Program-made: the position numbers and the translations under genes
The notes under the pieces: model-generated
Databases searched by the model: none
Told to the model about the DNA's origin: nothing
The model's input: the letters and a program-made list of their open reading frames with translations, nothing else
Shown here: positions 1 to 9,744 of the stretch, in pieces
How positions within the stretch are numbered: the first letter of the stretch is position 1
How the letters are laid out: every line of letters starts with the position of its first letter
Assembly: GCF_034344865.1 (NCBI RefSeq)
Contig: NZ_CP133774.1
Span: 7,192,001 to 7,256,000, forward strand
Reading direction: 5' to 3'
Length of the DNA: 64,000 bases
From: Pseudomonas sp. 10S4
Lineage (GTDB): Bacteria; Pseudomonadota; Gammaproteobacteria; Pseudomonadales; Pseudomonadaceae

Positions 1-500
<500 letters not shown>

Positions 501-510
501 TTAATCAGAG

Positions 511-1758
511 TCATTGCGGGCTTTGCGGCGCGGGTGCATCCGGCACAGGCGCGGGTGCGGGTGCGGGTTCTGGCGCCGGCGCTGGTGTTGGCGGTGATGG
601 TTCAGGCGCGGCCGTCGGTGCAGGAGCGGGCTTCTGCGTCGGCACCTGAGGCACTTCTTCGGCCGCGGTATCGGGGGATGCGGCGGGTATCGGCGTTTCG
701 GCATCCGGCGTCACCGGAGCGTTGGCCGGTGCCGGGCTGGAGCGGTAATCGGCACGACGCTTGAGCTGGAACTCGCGCACTGCCGTGTTGTGGGCGTCCA
801 GGTCATCGGAGAACACATGGCTGCCGTCACCGCGGGCCACGAAATACAGGCTGTTGCCGGCCACCGGGTTCAACGCCGCATGAATCGCTTCACGGCCGAC
901 CATGGCAATCGGCGTCGGCGGCAGTCCGGAGATCATATAGGTGTTATACGGCGTCGCTTCCTTGAGATGGGCGCGAGTCAACTTGCCCTGGTAACGATCA
1001 CCGAGGCCATAGATCACCGTCGGATCGGTCTGCAGCAACATGCCGATCGCCATCCGCCGCACAAAGACGCCGGCGATCTGCCCACGTTCTTGTGGCACGC
1101 CGGTTTCCTTCTCCACCAGCGAGGCCATGATCAGCGCCTGATAGGGTTCGGTGTACGGCGCGTCAACGGATCGTTTGTCCCATTCCTTGGCGAGTACTTC
1201 GTCGAGTCGGTCATAGGCTTTTTTCAGCAGCTCGGCGTCGGACATGCCACGCACAAAGCTGTAAGTGTCCGGAAAGAAGCGGCCCTCAGGGAAAATTCCG
1301 CTATGGCCCAGCTTGTCCATCACTTGCGTATCAGTCAGCCCCGTCAGGGTTTGTTTGAGCTTGTCGTCCTTGGCCAGCGCCGCGCGGACCTGACGGAAAT
1401 TCCAGCCCTCGACCAACGTCACGCTGTACTGCACCACTTCGCCGCGCTTCCACAGATCGATCAAACCGTCGACGGTCATGCCGGGCAGCATGCGGTACTC
1501 ACCACTGTGGATCGGTGTGCCGGCGAGGTTGAAACGCCAATAGACGCGCAACCAGAACGCGTCTTTGATGACGCCATCGGTTTCGAGTCGAATGAATGTG
1601 CCGGTCGGCGTAGAGCCTTTGGGCACCTCCAGCAGTTCTTCCTGGGTGATGTTCAGCGGCTGTTCCAGCGCCGAATTGATTTTCCAGGCCGAAGCGCCCA
1701 ACAGCAGCCCCGCCAGAACCAGTCCGGTTTCCAGCAGCAGCAAGAATTTACGTCTCAC
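511..1758 (-). CDS. mltG: Endolytic murein transglycosylase MltG
   Basis: Cleaves nascent glycan strands within the chain and helps set peptidoglycan strand length at the inner membrane. The 415-residue product has one N-terminal membrane anchor (about residues 5-25) and a YceG domain with the family's catalytic-region motif LVEKETG (in ASLVEKETGVPQERGQIAGV). The last 80 residues are rich in Pro and Ala and look disordered; E. coli MltG is shorter, so this tail is an extension. The start is GTG, three bases after the pabC stop. The pabC-mltG-tmk order is the usual one in gammaproteobacteria. Confidence 0.93.
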   Translation of the reverse strand: MRRKFLLLLETGLVLAGLLLGASAWKINSALEQPLNITQEELLEVPKGSTPTGTFIRLETDGVIKDAFWLRVYWRFNLAGTPIHSGEYRMLPGMTVDGLIDLWKRGEVVQYSVTLVEGWNFRQVRAALAKDDKLKQTLTGLTDTQVMDKLGHSGIFPEGRFFPDTYSFVRGMSDAELLKKAYDRLDEVLAKEWDKRSVDAPYTEPYQALIMASLVEKETGVPQERGQIAGVFVRRMAIGMLLQTDPTVIYGLGDRYQGKLTRAHLKEATPYNTYMISGLPPTPIAMVGREAIHAALNPVAGNSLYFVARGDGSHVFSDDLDAHNTAVREFQLKRRADYRSSPAPANAPVTPDAETPIPAASPDTAAEEVPQVPTQKPAPAPTAAPEPSPPTPAPAPEPAPAPAPVPDAPAPQSPQ

Positions 1759-1761
1759 GTA

Positions 1762-2575
1762 TCAAGCATCCAGTAGCGCGCGGGCAATGGTTTGGAGTTT
1801 ACGGGTGAGCGGGCCAACCGACCAGCTCAGTGCTGCATAGGCGCGCACCGGCCAGATGCCATACACGCTGTTGCAGATGAATACTTCATCGGCCCATTGC
1901 AGCTGATCGAGGCTGATGTCGGTAATTTGCGTGGGGATTCCCAATGACGCAGCCTGAAACAATAACTCAGCGCGCATCACGCCGGCCACGCCGCAACGTT
2001 TGAGATCGGCAGTGATCAGTACGCCATCGCGGACCATGAACAGATTGCTGAAGACACATTCGATCACCCGACCGGCCTGATCGAGCATCGCCTTCGGCGT
2101 GCTCGGCGTCTTGCCACTCGGAACGGGCGATAACCTGTTCAAGTCGATTCAGGTGCTTGAGGCCGGCGAGCAAAGGTTGTTTGGACAATCGTGTCGCACA
2201 AGGGAACAAACGAACGCCCTGCTCCCCATGAATAACAGGATAAGCAGCGGGAGGATTGCCTTGCAGAATGCGCCGGGCGCGGGCCGCAGGATCGGGGGCG
2301 TAACCGCGCAATCCGTCGCCGCGGGTGAGGATGAGTTTGAGCACGCCTTCACCCAGCACGGCGGCATAGGCTTGCAACTCGCTGCGAATCAACAGGTGAT
2401 CGGCAGCGATCGCCAGGCGCGAACAGCCGTCAGCCAGACGCGACAGATGCCGATCCAGCAACAACGGTTGCCCACGCCTCACAGCGATAGTCTCGAACAG
2501 ACCATCACCGTAAGCCAGGCCGCGATCCTTCAGCGACAGAGCGTCAGCCGGCTGACCGTCGACCCAGCTGTCCAT
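1762..2575 (-). pseudogene. pabC: Aminodeoxychorismate lyase PabC, frameshifted as read
   Basis: PabC is a PLP enzyme that releases pyruvate from aminodeoxychorismate to give p-aminobenzoate for folate. The N-terminal frame (2575 down to about 2100) encodes a normal class IV aminotransferase start (KDRGLAYGDGLFETI) and runs well to EWQDAEHAEG. From there the fitting protein continues in another frame (MLDQAGRVIECVFSNLFMV to the stop at 1762). A two-base loss (or a one-base gain) near 2098 explains the break; restoring two bases gives about 270 residues, the usual length. The start ATG overlaps the fabF stop (TGATG). Folate synthesis normally needs this gene, so a sequencing error is a serious alternative to real inactivation. 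Confidence 0.85.
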
Positions 2576-3819
2576 CAGTCCGCGAACCGGCGGAACACCA
2601 GCGAGCCGTTGGTACCGCCAAACCCGAAGGAGTTGGACAGCACCACATCGATATCCATGTTGCGCGCGGTGTGCGGCACAAAATCGAGGTCGCAGCCTTC
2701 GTCCGGCTCATCAAGGTTGATGGTCGGCGGCGCTACCTGGCTGTTGATCGCCAGCACACTGAAGATCGCCTCGACCGCGCCCGCTGCACCCAGTAGGTGA
2801 CCGGTCATGGACTTGGTCGAACTGACCGCCAGTTTGTAAGCGTGGTCGCCAAACACCGACTTGATCGCACGGGCTTCGGCGAGGTCGCCGGCCGAAGTCG
2901 AGGTGCCGTGGGCATTGATGTACTGAACCTGGTCGCCATTGATCTTGGCGTCGCGCAGGGCATTGGTGATGCAACGTGCAGCACCGGCGCCATCGGCGGG
3001 AGGCGAAGTCATGTGGTAGGCATCGCCACTGGTGCCAAACCCGATCAGCTCGGCGTAGATCGTCGCGCCGCGAGCCTTGGCGTGCTCCAGTTCTTCGAGA
3101 ACCAGTGCACCAGCACCGTCAGACAACACGAAGCCATCACGGCCCTTGTCCCATGGACGGCTGGCGCGGGCTGGTTCGTCGTTGCGGGTCGACAGCGCGC
3201 GGGAGGCACCGAAGCCGCCCATGCCCAGACCGCAGGCCGCCATCTCGGCGCCGCCGGCAATCATCACGTCGGCTTCGTCGTACATGATGTTGCGTGCCGC
3301 CATGCCGATGCAGTGCGTACCGGTGGTACATGCGGTGGCGATGGCGTAGTTAGGTCCCTGTGCACCCAAGTGGATGGACAGGAAACCGGAAATCATATTG
3401 ATGATCGAGCCAGGCACGAAGAACGGTGAAATTCGACGAGGGCCGGAATCATGCAGCGTGCGGCTGGTTTCTTCGATATTGGTCAAACCGCCAATACCCG
3501 AACCCATGGCCACGCCGATGCGCTCGCGGTTGGCGTCAGTGACTTCCAGACCGGAGTTGCGCACAGCCTGGAACCCTGCGGCCAGACCGTATTGAATGAA
3601 CAGGTCGAGCTTGCGAGCTTCCTTGACCGACAGATACTCCTCGACATTGAAGCCCTTTACCGAGCCGCCAAAGCGGGTGGAATAGGCAGAAAGGTCGGTG
3701 TGTTCGATCAGACCAATGCCACTGCGGCCAGCCAGAATGCCCTGCCAACTGCTCGGCACATCCGTGCCCAGTGGCGACAACATACCCATACCGGTGACTA
3801 CGACGCGTCTACGCGACAC
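2575..3819 (-). CDS. fabF: Beta-ketoacyl-ACP synthase II
   Basis: Condenses acyl-ACP with malonyl-ACP during fatty acid elongation. The 414 residues match FabF length. The catalytic Cys sits in [12 protein letters not shown], and the two active-site histidines lie in [12 protein letters not shown] and [15 protein letters not shown] chose the GTG at 3819 because an AAGGAGAG ribosome site sits just upstream and the protein then begins [12 protein letters not shown] as in the family. A longer reading from 3852 has no such support. It lies downstream of acpP behind a terminator-like hairpin, as is common in this cluster. Confidence 0.95.
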   Translation of the reverse strand: MSRRRVVVTGMGMLSPLGTDVPSSWQGILAGRSGIGLIEHTDLSAYSTRFGGSVKGFNVEEYLSVKEARKLDLFIQYGLAAGFQAVRNSGLEVTDANRERIGVAMGSGIGGLTNIEETSRTLHDSGPRRISPFFVPGSIINMISGFLSIHLGAQGPNYAIATACTTGTHCIGMAARNIMYDEADVMIAGGAEMAACGLGMGGFGASRALSTRNDEPARASRPWDKGRDGFVLSDGAGALVLEELEHAKARGATIYAELIGFGTSGDAYHMTSPPADGAGAARCITNALRDAKINGDQVQYINAHGTSTSAGDLAEARAIKSVFGDHAYKLAVSSTKSMTGHLLGAAGAVEAIFSVLAINSQVAPPTINLDEPDEGCDLDFVPHTARNMDIDVVLSNSFGFGGTNGSLVFRRFAD

Positions 3820-3862
3820 AGCACTCTCCTTTTTCAAATGACGACTTTGCATCAGGCCTAAA

Positions 3863-3900
3863 GAAAAAACCGCACGCCGTGATGGCAGTGCGGTTTTTCC
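3863..3900 (-). terminator. Rho-independent terminator after acpP
   Basis: The inverted repeat AAAAACCGCAC / GTGCGGTTTTT has a short loop and, read on the minus strand, ends in a T run. It sits between acpP and fabF, where it could lower fabF expression relative to the very abundant acyl carrier protein. Its position suggests partial termination rather than a full operon end. Confidence 0.8.
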
Positions 3901-3927
3901 ATGACAGCAAGCAACGATTACAAGCTA

Positions 3928-4164
3928 TTAAGCCTGGTGGTTAGTAACGTAATCGATTGCAGCTTGTACAGTAGTGATCTTCTCAGCTTCTTCGTCAGGG
4001 ATTTCGGTCTCGAATTCCTCTTCCAGAGCCATCACCAGCTCAACGGTGTCAAGGGAGTCGGCACCCAGGTCTTCAACGAAGGAAGCAGTGTTGACCACTT
4101 CTTCTTCTTTAACGCCCAGTTGCTCAGCAACGATTTTCTTGACGCGCTCTTCGATGGTGCTCAT
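3928..4164 (-). CDS. acpP: Acyl carrier protein
   Basis: Carries growing acyl chains on a 4'-phosphopantetheine arm. The 78-residue acidic protein has the phosphopantetheine site GADSLD with the modified serine at residue 37. Length and sequence are typical. An AGGAG site lies 12 bases upstream of the ATG. It has its own near-consensus promoter (4217-4244) and a terminator-like hairpin downstream, which fits high separate expression within the fab cluster. Confidence 0.98.
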   Translation of the reverse strand: MSTIEERVKKIVAEQLGVKEEEVVNTASFVEDLGADSLDTVELVMALEEEFETEIPDEEAEKITTVQAAIDYVTNHQA

Positions 4165-4216
4165 ACCTTGTTTTCACTCCTAATGGACAAATTCAGGCAG
4201 CTGGCCAGTGGGTAAG

Positions 4217-4244
4217 TGTATAGAAAGACTTTTCAGTTTTTCAA
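4217..4244 (-). promoter_or_regulatory. Likely sigma70 promoter of acpP
   Basis: On the minus strand TTGAAA (4244-4239) is followed after 16 bases by TATACA (4222-4217). The expected start point near 4210 leaves a leader of about 45 nt before the acpP ATG. The -35 box overlaps a small palindrome (CAGTT-GAAA-AACTG), which might matter for control. Not tested. Confidence 0.6.
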
Positions 4245-4355
4245 CTGAAAGCTTCACTCCTCAAACCCAGGGACCCTCTGCCTATAAATAGATTGCAGCT
4301 TTATAACGGATTTTAGACAGCTCGTATGACATTTTTTTGAAGCAATCCGTCACAT

Positions 4356-5099
4356 TTAACTCATGTACATCCCGCCGTTCACCGGGATTGTAGCCCCAGT
4401 AACGTAAGCCGCACCGTCGGAAGCAAGAAAAGCGACCACAGACGCGATCTCTTGAGCTTGCCCCAGACGGCCCAGCGGAATCTGCGTCTGCAAGGCTTCA
4501 CGCTGCGCCTCGGGCAGTTCGCGGGTCATATCGGTGTCGATGAACCCAGGGGCCACCGAGTTTACCGTAATCGAACGCGAACCGACTTCACGCGCCAGTG
4601 CACGGCTGAAACCTTCCAGACCGGCCTTGGCGGCTGCGTAGTTTACTTGGCCTGCGTTGCCCATGGCACCCACAACAGAGCCAATACTGATAATTCGTCC
4701 CCAACGGGCTTTGGTCATGCCGCGCAGAACGCCCTTGGACAGGCGAAACAGACTGTTCAGGTTGGTATCGACGACGTCATGCCATTCGTCATCTTTCATG
4801 CGCATCATCAGATTATCGCGGGTGATGCCAGCATTATTGACCAGGATCGCCGGCGCACCGAACTGTGCACTGATGCTCGCCAGTACCGCAGCAACGGACT
4901 CGTCGCTGGTGACGTTGAGTTCCAGGCCAGTGCCCTGGATACCATTTTCTTTCAGGGTAGCGGCAATGCGCTCGGCACCCGAGGCGGAGGTCGCGGTGCC
5001 GATGACGATGGCGCCCTGACGACCCAGTTCCAGGGCGATAGCCTGGCCGATGCCGCGGCTCGCGCCGGTGACCAGTGCAACTTTACCTTGCAGACTCAT
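4356..5099 (-). CDS. fabG: 3-oxoacyl-ACP reductase FabG
   Basis: NADPH-dependent reduction of 3-oxoacyl-ACP in the fatty acid cycle. The 247-residue SDR protein has the nucleotide motif TGASRGIG near residue 12, the NNAG motif, and the catalytic Ser-Tyr-Lys set in SIGSVVGAMGNAGQVNYAAAK. The start at MSLQGKVALVTG follows a CAGGAG site. It lies 16 bases after fabD and upstream of acpP, the standard order. The 190-base gap to acpP holds the acpP promoter. Confidence 0.96.
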   Translation of the reverse strand: MSLQGKVALVTGASRGIGQAIALELGRQGAIVIGTATSASGAERIAATLKENGIQGTGLELNVTSDESVAAVLASISAQFGAPAILVNNAGITRDNLMMRMKDDEWHDVVDTNLNSLFRLSKGVLRGMTKARWGRIISIGSVVGAMGNAGQVNYAAAKAGLEGFSRALAREVGSRSITVNSVAPGFIDTDMTRELPEAQREALQTQIPLGRLGQAQEIASVVAFLASDGAAYVTGATIPVNGGMYMS

Positions 5100-5115
5100 G
5101 CAAGCTTCTCCTGAT

Positions 5116-6054
5116 TCAGACCAACGCTGCACGGGCGGCAGCGAAAGCGTCTGGGGTATTGAGGTTGGATGTCGACACGCCTTCGGCGCAGCGTTTGTTC
5201 AGACCGGCAAGCACTTTGCCTGGACCGCACTCGACCAATTGGGTCGCGCCCTTGGCAGCCAGTGCCTGGACTGATTCAACCCAGCGCACAGGCTTGTAGA
5301 GCTGTTCAAGCAAATCGCGCTTGAGGGTTTCCAGATCGGCCGGCACGCTGGCGCTGACGTTCTGCACCACCGGAATCTTCGGCGCCTGCCAATCAATGGC
5401 AGCGATGGACTCGGCAAACCGTTCGGCCGCCGGACGCATCAGTTCGCAGTGGGACGGCACGCTGACCGGCAATGGCATGGCGCGCTTTGCACCACGGGCC
5501 TTGCAGCCTTCGATAGCGCGCTCGACCGCAGCCTTTGCACCAGCGATAACAACCTGGCCAGGGGAATTGAAGTTGACCGCACTGACCACTTCGCCTTGCG
5601 CCGCTTCGGCACAGGCTGCCAGCACATCGGCATCTTCCAGGCCGAGGATAGCGGCCATGCCGCCCTGCCCGGCCGGAACGGCTTCCTGCATCAACTGGCC
5701 ACGACGCTCAACCAGTTTAACGGCGTCGCCCAGGCTCAGGCTGCCTGCAGCTACCAGGGCGCTGTATTCGCCCAGGCTGTGACCGGCAACGTAAGCCGGA
5801 CGCGCGCCGCCTTCTGCCAACCACAGACGCCACAAGGCGATCGAGGCCGTCAGAATGGCTGGCTGGGTTTTATCGGTTTGATTGAGTTGCTCTTCCGGCC
5901 CTTGCTGGGTCAGTGCCCACAGGTCGTAACCCAGGGCATCGGAAGCTTCTTTGAATGTTTCGAGGACAATCGGATGTTGCGCGCCCAACTCGGCCAGCAT
6001 GCCGAGGGACTGCGAACCCTGTCCTGGAAAGACGAATGCGAGGGAAGCAGACAT
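5116..6054 (-). CDS. fabD: Malonyl-CoA:ACP transacylase
   Basis: Transfers malonyl groups from CoA to ACP. The 312-residue product begins MSASLAFVFPGQGSQ, the family N-terminus, and has the nucleophile elbow GHSLGE near residue 92. A longer reading to 6153 lacks family similarity, and an AGGGG site supports the start at 6054. The gene sits between plsX and fabG. Confidence 0.96.
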   Translation of the reverse strand: MSASLAFVFPGQGSQSLGMLAELGAQHPIVLETFKEASDALGYDLWALTQQGPEEQLNQTDKTQPAILTASIALWRLWLAEGGARPAYVAGHSLGEYSALVAAGSLSLGDAVKLVERRGQLMQEAVPAGQGGMAAILGLEDADVLAACAEAAQGEVVSAVNFNSPGQVVIAGAKAAVERAIEGCKARGAKRAMPLPVSVPSHCELMRPAAERFAESIAAIDWQAPKIPVVQNVSASVPADLETLKRDLLEQLYKPVRWVESVQALAAKGATQLVECGPGKVLAGLNKRCAEGVSTSNLNTPDAFAAARAALV

Positions 6055-6179
6055 GTAACAAGCCCCTAATGATCTTGTCGTCGGAGAATTGACGTCCCGC
6101 TTGGGGGACGCAAGAAACTGACAGTTGGATGGCCAATTGAACTGAGCGGTCACATTTAAGCATTGTCCGACGAAAACGC

Positions 6180-7190
6180 CTAAGGCAACAAATCCTCCAG
6201 ACGACCGTGAAGCCGCTCCGGGAGGTTTTCCTGAATTTCGATCAGTGCGCGCTGTATCGCACTCTGAAAACCCTGCACCCCGGCCGAACCATGGCTTTTG
6301 ACCACGATACCCTGCAAGCCGAGAAAGCTTGCGCCATTGTGCCGTGCCGGGGCCAGATCCGCCTGCAAGCGCTTCATCAGCGGCAACGCCAGTGCACCGA
6401 CTATTTTCGACGCCAGGTTTTTCCTGAACAAGGCTTCGATGCGCCCGGCGATCATGGTCGCCAGGCCTTCGCTGGACTTGAGCAGGATATTGCCGACAAA
6501 GCCGTCACACACCACCACGTCCGCCTCGCCCCGGTACAAACCGTCGCCTTCGACAAAACCGATGTAATTGATACCACGGGCACTTTGCAACAATGTTGCA
6601 GCAAGCTTGACCTGCTGATTGCCCTTGATGTCTTCGGTGCCGATGTTCAGCAACGCCACACGCGGGCGAACGACACCCAGGGTTTCTGCCGCCACCGACC
6701 CCATGATCGCGAACTGCAGCAAGTGCTCGGCACTGCAATCGACATTGGCGCCCAGGTCGAGCAACTGGCAATAACCCTTCTGGGTCGGAATGGCCGCGAC
6801 CATCGCCGGCCGATCGATGCCCGGCAAGGTCTTGAGCACAAACCGCGACAACGCCATCAGCGCCCCGGTATTGCCGGCGCTGACACAGGCCTGAACCTTG
6901 CCATCACGCAGCAACTCTAGCGCCACGCGCATTGACGAATCAGGTTTGCCACGCAAGGCCTGGGCAGGCTTTTCGTCCATGGCGATGACTTCGGACGCCG
7001 GCGTAATCGACAGGCGCGCGCGATCCACAGCCGGATGACTGGAGAGCAGCTCTTCTAAAAGGGTGGCTTGACCGACGAGGGTCAGGTGCAGCGAGGGCGT
7101 AGCAGACAGGCAAGCAAGGCTGGCCTGAACAATGCTGCGGGGACCGAAGTCCCCGCCCATTGCGTCAATCGCGATGACTTGAGCAGACAA
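6180..7190 (-). CDS. plsX: Phosphate acyltransferase PlsX
   Basis: Makes acyl-phosphate from acyl-ACP for phospholipid synthesis by the PlsX/PlsY route. The 336-residue protein begins with the family motif [12 protein letters not shown] and has the [11 protein letters not shown] and [12 protein letters not shown] segments. The start appears to be TTG, four bases after the rpmF stop, with only a weak ribosome site. Translation is therefore probably coupled to rpmF. The rpmF-plsX-fabD order is conserved. Confidence 0.94.
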   Translation of the reverse strand: MSAQVIAIDAMGGDFGPRSIVQASLACLSATPSLHLTLVGQATLLEELLSSHPAVDRARLSITPASEVIAMDEKPAQALRGKPDSSMRVALELLRDGKVQACVSAGNTGALMALSRFVLKTLPGIDRPAMVAAIPTQKGYCQLLDLGANVDCSAEHLLQFAIMGSVAAETLGVVRPRVALLNIGTEDIKGNQQVKLAATLLQSARGINYIGFVEGDGLYRGEADVVVCDGFVGNILLKSSEGLATMIAGRIEALFRKNLASKIVGALALPLMKRLQADLAPARHNGASFLGLQGIVVKSHGSAGVQGFQSAIQRALIEIQENLPERLHGRLEDLLP

Positions 7191-7194
7191 GTGA

Positions 7195-7377
7195 TTACTC
7201 GTCAGCGCCCTTGTCGATCACTTTACGGCCACGGTATACGCCTTCTGGCGATACGTGGTGACGCAGGTGAATTTCACCGGTGGTTTTTTCTACAGACAGA
7301 GTGCTTGCCGTCAGGGCGTCGTGCGAACGACGCATGTCACGGGCAGAGCGGGATTTTTTGTTCTGCTGAACAGCCAT
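7195..7377 (-). CDS. rpmF: 50S ribosomal protein L32
   Basis: Small basic large-subunit protein of 60 residues starting [20 protein letters not shown], the typical L32 N-terminus. The zinc-binding cysteines found in some L32 paralogs are absent. An AGGAG site precedes the ATG. It lies 13 bases after yceD, and this pairing is common in bacteria. Confidence 0.97.
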   Translation of the reverse strand: MAVQQNKKSRSARDMRRSHDALTASTLSVEKTTGEIHLRHHVSPEGVYRGRKVIDKGADE

Positions 7378-7390
7378 AATTGATTAACTC

Positions 7391-7918
7391 CTAAACGTTT
7401 GGGTCACGCTTTAACTGCGCCAATACACTGAACGGGTTGGACCGCGTTACCTCGTCCTCGCTCGGTTCGGGCTCATCGAGACCCGCCGGCTGCTGGCATT
7501 CTTCCGGATGATGAGCAGGCACAATGGGCAAGGCGAGCAGAAGCTCCTCCTCGATCAGTGACTGCAGATCCAATGGATCTTCGCCCAGTTCCAGCACGTC
7601 ATAACCTTTCGGCAACGACTGGGTATTCGCACCCTCCTTCACCACAGCATAACTGCATTCGCTATGGATCGGCAGGGTGACCAGCTCAAGACAACGCTGG
7701 CAAACCATTTTGACCTCGGTGTCGATAAAGCTGTGGATGACCACAGATTTACGTTCATCTCGTTCAAAAACGAATTTAGCCTGCACCGTACCGACAGTGT
7801 CGGAAAGCGGGTCGCAGAGTCTCTCCAAATCGGCCAGCAGCATTTCACCTTGAAGGGTGGTGCCACGATCAGCCAATTTGCGCGGGTCAACGTGAGGTGG
7901 AATCGGGTCATTCAACAT
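7391..7918 (-). CDS. yceD: YceD family (DUF177) protein, 23S rRNA accumulation protein
   Basis: Members of this family are linked to 23S rRNA accumulation and ribosome assembly; the mechanism is unclear. The 175-residue acidic protein has a CQRC pair near residue 75 and a further Cys near residue 145 (EECQQ). I start it at MLNDPIPPHVDPRKLADRG, the conserved Pseudomonas N-terminus. The start lies only nine bases after a near-perfect -10 box, so the mRNA may have almost no leader. It is the first gene of the rpmF-plsX-fab run. Confidence 0.9.
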   Translation of the reverse strand: MLNDPIPPHVDPRKLADRGTTLQGEMLLADLERLCDPLSDTVGTVQAKFVFERDERKSVVIHSFIDTEVKMVCQRCLELVTLPIHSECSYAVVKEGANTQSLPKGYDVLELGEDPLDLQSLIEEELLLALPIVPAHHPEECQQPAGLDEPEPSEDEVTRSNPFSVLAQLKRDPNV

Positions 7919-7927
7919 AGGCGCAGC

Positions 7928-7955
7928 ATTATAGGGATGCACCCAGCCATGTCAA
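7928..7955 (-). promoter_or_regulatory. Near-consensus sigma70 promoter of yceD-rpmF-plsX-fab
   Basis: Read on the minus strand, TTGACA (7955-7950) is followed after 16 bases by TATAAT (7933-7928) and then a GC-rich GCTGCGCC discriminator, the type seen at growth-rate controlled promoters. Only nine bases separate the -10 box from the yceD ATG. Confidence 0.75.
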
Positions 7956-8023
7956 AGGAAATTCAACCCTGTCCGTCACTTGGAAGCCTCGCTAGAATTC
8001 GCCCCTGCCTTTTGGAGATGCGC

Positions 8024-8602
8024 ATGCTGCCTTTATTACTCGCTTCAAGCTCGGTTTATCGCCGGGAATTGCTGGCCCGCCTGCAGCTTGAATTCACCTG
8101 CAGCTCGCCAGACATTGACGAAAGCCACCGTCACGACGAATCCGCAATCGACCTGGTAAAACGCCTGGCCGAAGAGAAAGCGCGCGCACTGGCCGGCAGT
8201 CATTCCGCTCATCTGATCATCGGCTCAGACCAGGTGGCGGTACTCGGCGAACGGATTATCGGCAAACCCCACACCTTCGAAAAGGCTCGTGAGCAGTTAC
8301 TGGCCTCCAGCGGCGCCAGCGTGACCTTCCTGACCGGCCTGGCGCTACTCAATAGCCAGACCGGCCAGTGCCAGGTCGATTGCGTGCCCTTCACCGTCCA
8401 CATGCGCACACTCGATCAGGCGCGCATCGAGCGCTATCTACGCGCAGAGCAGCCCCACGACTGCGCTGGCAGCTTCAAGGCCGAAGGTTTGGGGGTGAGC
8501 CTGTTTCAAAGCACCGAAGGCCCTGACGCCACCAGCCTGATCGGGCTGCCACTGATTCGCTTGATTGATATGTTGTTGGCTGAAGGTGTGCGGATCCCCT
8601 GA
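8024..8602 (+). CDS. maf: Maf family nucleotide pyrophosphatase
   Basis: House-cleaning enzyme that hydrolyses non-canonical or modified nucleoside triphosphates. The 192-residue product starts MLPLLLASSSVYRRELL, the classic Maf N-terminus, with the SPDIDES and GSDQV motifs following. Two ATGs are in frame (8018 and 8024); GGAG lies directly against the first but six bases from the second, so I chose 8024. Divergent from yceD and convergent with sppA. Confidence 0.92.
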   Translation: MLPLLLASSSVYRRELLARLQLEFTCSSPDIDESHRHDESAIDLVKRLAEEKARALAGSHSAHLIIGSDQVAVLGERIIGKPHTFEKAREQLLASSGASVTFLTGLALLNSQTGQCQVDCVPFTVHMRTLDQARIERYLRAEQPHDCAGSFKAEGLGVSLFQSTEGPDATSLIGLPLIRLIDMLLAEGVRIP

Positions 8603-8607
8603 GCGGC

Positions 8608-8683
8608 AAAAGATCAAAAGACCGCAGCCTTCGGCAACCCCTACATGCCTGTGGCCGCCGCCGAAGGCTGCGATCTTTTGACT
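8608..8683. repeat. REP-type palindrome, GATCGCAGCCTTCGG class
   Basis: Two imperfect arms (GACCGCAGCCTTCGGC and GCCGAAGGCTGCGATC) flank a GC-rich loop. The same unit appears at 36013-36088 and as a half at 53678-53711. It lies between the convergent maf and sppA genes. Confidence 0.8.
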
Positions 8684-8715
8684 TAAAAAAACCGGCCACG
8701 AAGGCCGGTTCTTTT
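8684..8715. terminator. Bidirectional terminator between maf and sppA
   Basis: AAAAAAACCGGCC / GGCCGGTTCTTTT forms a stable hairpin with A and T runs on either side, so it can end both converging transcripts. Confidence 0.8.
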
Positions 8716-8730
8716 GTGCATCAAAGAGAC

Positions 8731-9720
8731 TTATCGCAATGACGGGCCATGAAACCCCATCCACATCGCCAACTGCTCGGCCACGCTGGCACCGAGCTTC
8801 TTCGAGAAGCGATCAAACGTCGACTCCTGAATAGTGAAGTCCACCAGTTCTTTCTCGCCGATCACGTCACGCGCGACTGAGCTGGTGTTACCCAGCCCAT
8901 CGATCAAGCCCAGCGGCAGCGCCTGCTCGCCAGACCAGACCAACCCGGAGAACAACTCCGGATGCTCTTTGTCCTTGAGACGATCGCCACGCCCCTTCTT
9001 CACACTGTTGATGAACTGCTGATGCGTGGTATCGAGCACGCCCTGCCAGAACTGAGTTTCCTCAGGCTTCTGCGGCTGAAACGGATCGAGGAACGATTTG
9101 TGCTCGCCAGAGGTGTAGGTGCGACGTTCGACACCAAGCTTCTCCATGGTCCCGACAAAACCGTAGCCGGCCGCCGTCACACCAATGGAACCTACCAGGC
9201 TCGCCTTGTCGGCATAGATCTCGTCCGCCGCGCTGGCGATGTAATAAGCGCCGGAAGCGCCCAGATCGGAAATCACCGCATACACCTTGGTATCCGGGTG
9301 CAGACCACGCAGGCGTTTGATCTCGTCGTACACGTAACCCGACTGCACCGGACTGCCGCCCGGGCTGTTGATGCGCAGGATCACGCCCTTGACCTTGGTG
9401 TCTTCAAAGGCTGCACGCAGACTGCCAACGATGTTGTCGGCGCTGGCAGATTCCTTGTCGGCGATCACGCCATTCACGTCGATCAACGCTGTGTAACTGG
9501 AGCCGCGGGTGGCGCTTTTTTCCATGTCCATCAGCGGCGTGAACAACAGCAACGCCGCAAACAGGTACACAAAGGTCAGCAGTTTGAAGAAAATCCCCCA
9601 GCGACGGGAGCGACGCTGTTCCTGCACGCTGGCCAGCAAGGTCTTTTCCAGCAGCTTCCAGCTCTTATCGTCACCGCCATCCGCGCTTGCCTTGGCAGGC
9701 GCTTTCCATTCGTCGGTCAT
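8731..9720 (-). CDS. sppA: Signal peptide peptidase SppA, short form
   Basis: Inner-membrane serine protease of the S49 family that degrades cleaved signal peptides. The 329 residues hold one transmembrane helix (about residues 45-65) and one peptidase domain. The catalytic serine is in DLGASGAYYIASAA and the catalytic lysine in DKASLVGSIGV. It is half the size of the duplicated 67-kDa E. coli SppA. It follows the HAD hydrolase by 24 bases, in a rluC-HAD-sppA unit. Confidence 0.92.
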   Translation of the reverse strand: MTDEWKAPAKASADGGDDKSWKLLEKTLLASVQEQRRSRRWGIFFKLLTFVYLFAALLLFTPLMDMEKSATRGSSYTALIDVNGVIADKESASADNIVGSLRAAFEDTKVKGVILRINSPGGSPVQSGYVYDEIKRLRGLHPDTKVYAVISDLGASGAYYIASAADEIYADKASLVGSIGVTAAGYGFVGTMEKLGVERRTYTSGEHKSFLDPFQPQKPEETQFWQGVLDTTHQQFINSVKKGRGDRLKDKEHPELFSGLVWSGEQALPLGLIDGLGNTSSVARDVIGEKELVDFTIQESTFDRFSKKLGASVAEQLAMWMGFHGPSLR

Positions 9721-9744
9721 GCCATCTACCCCAGCAAAAACGTA

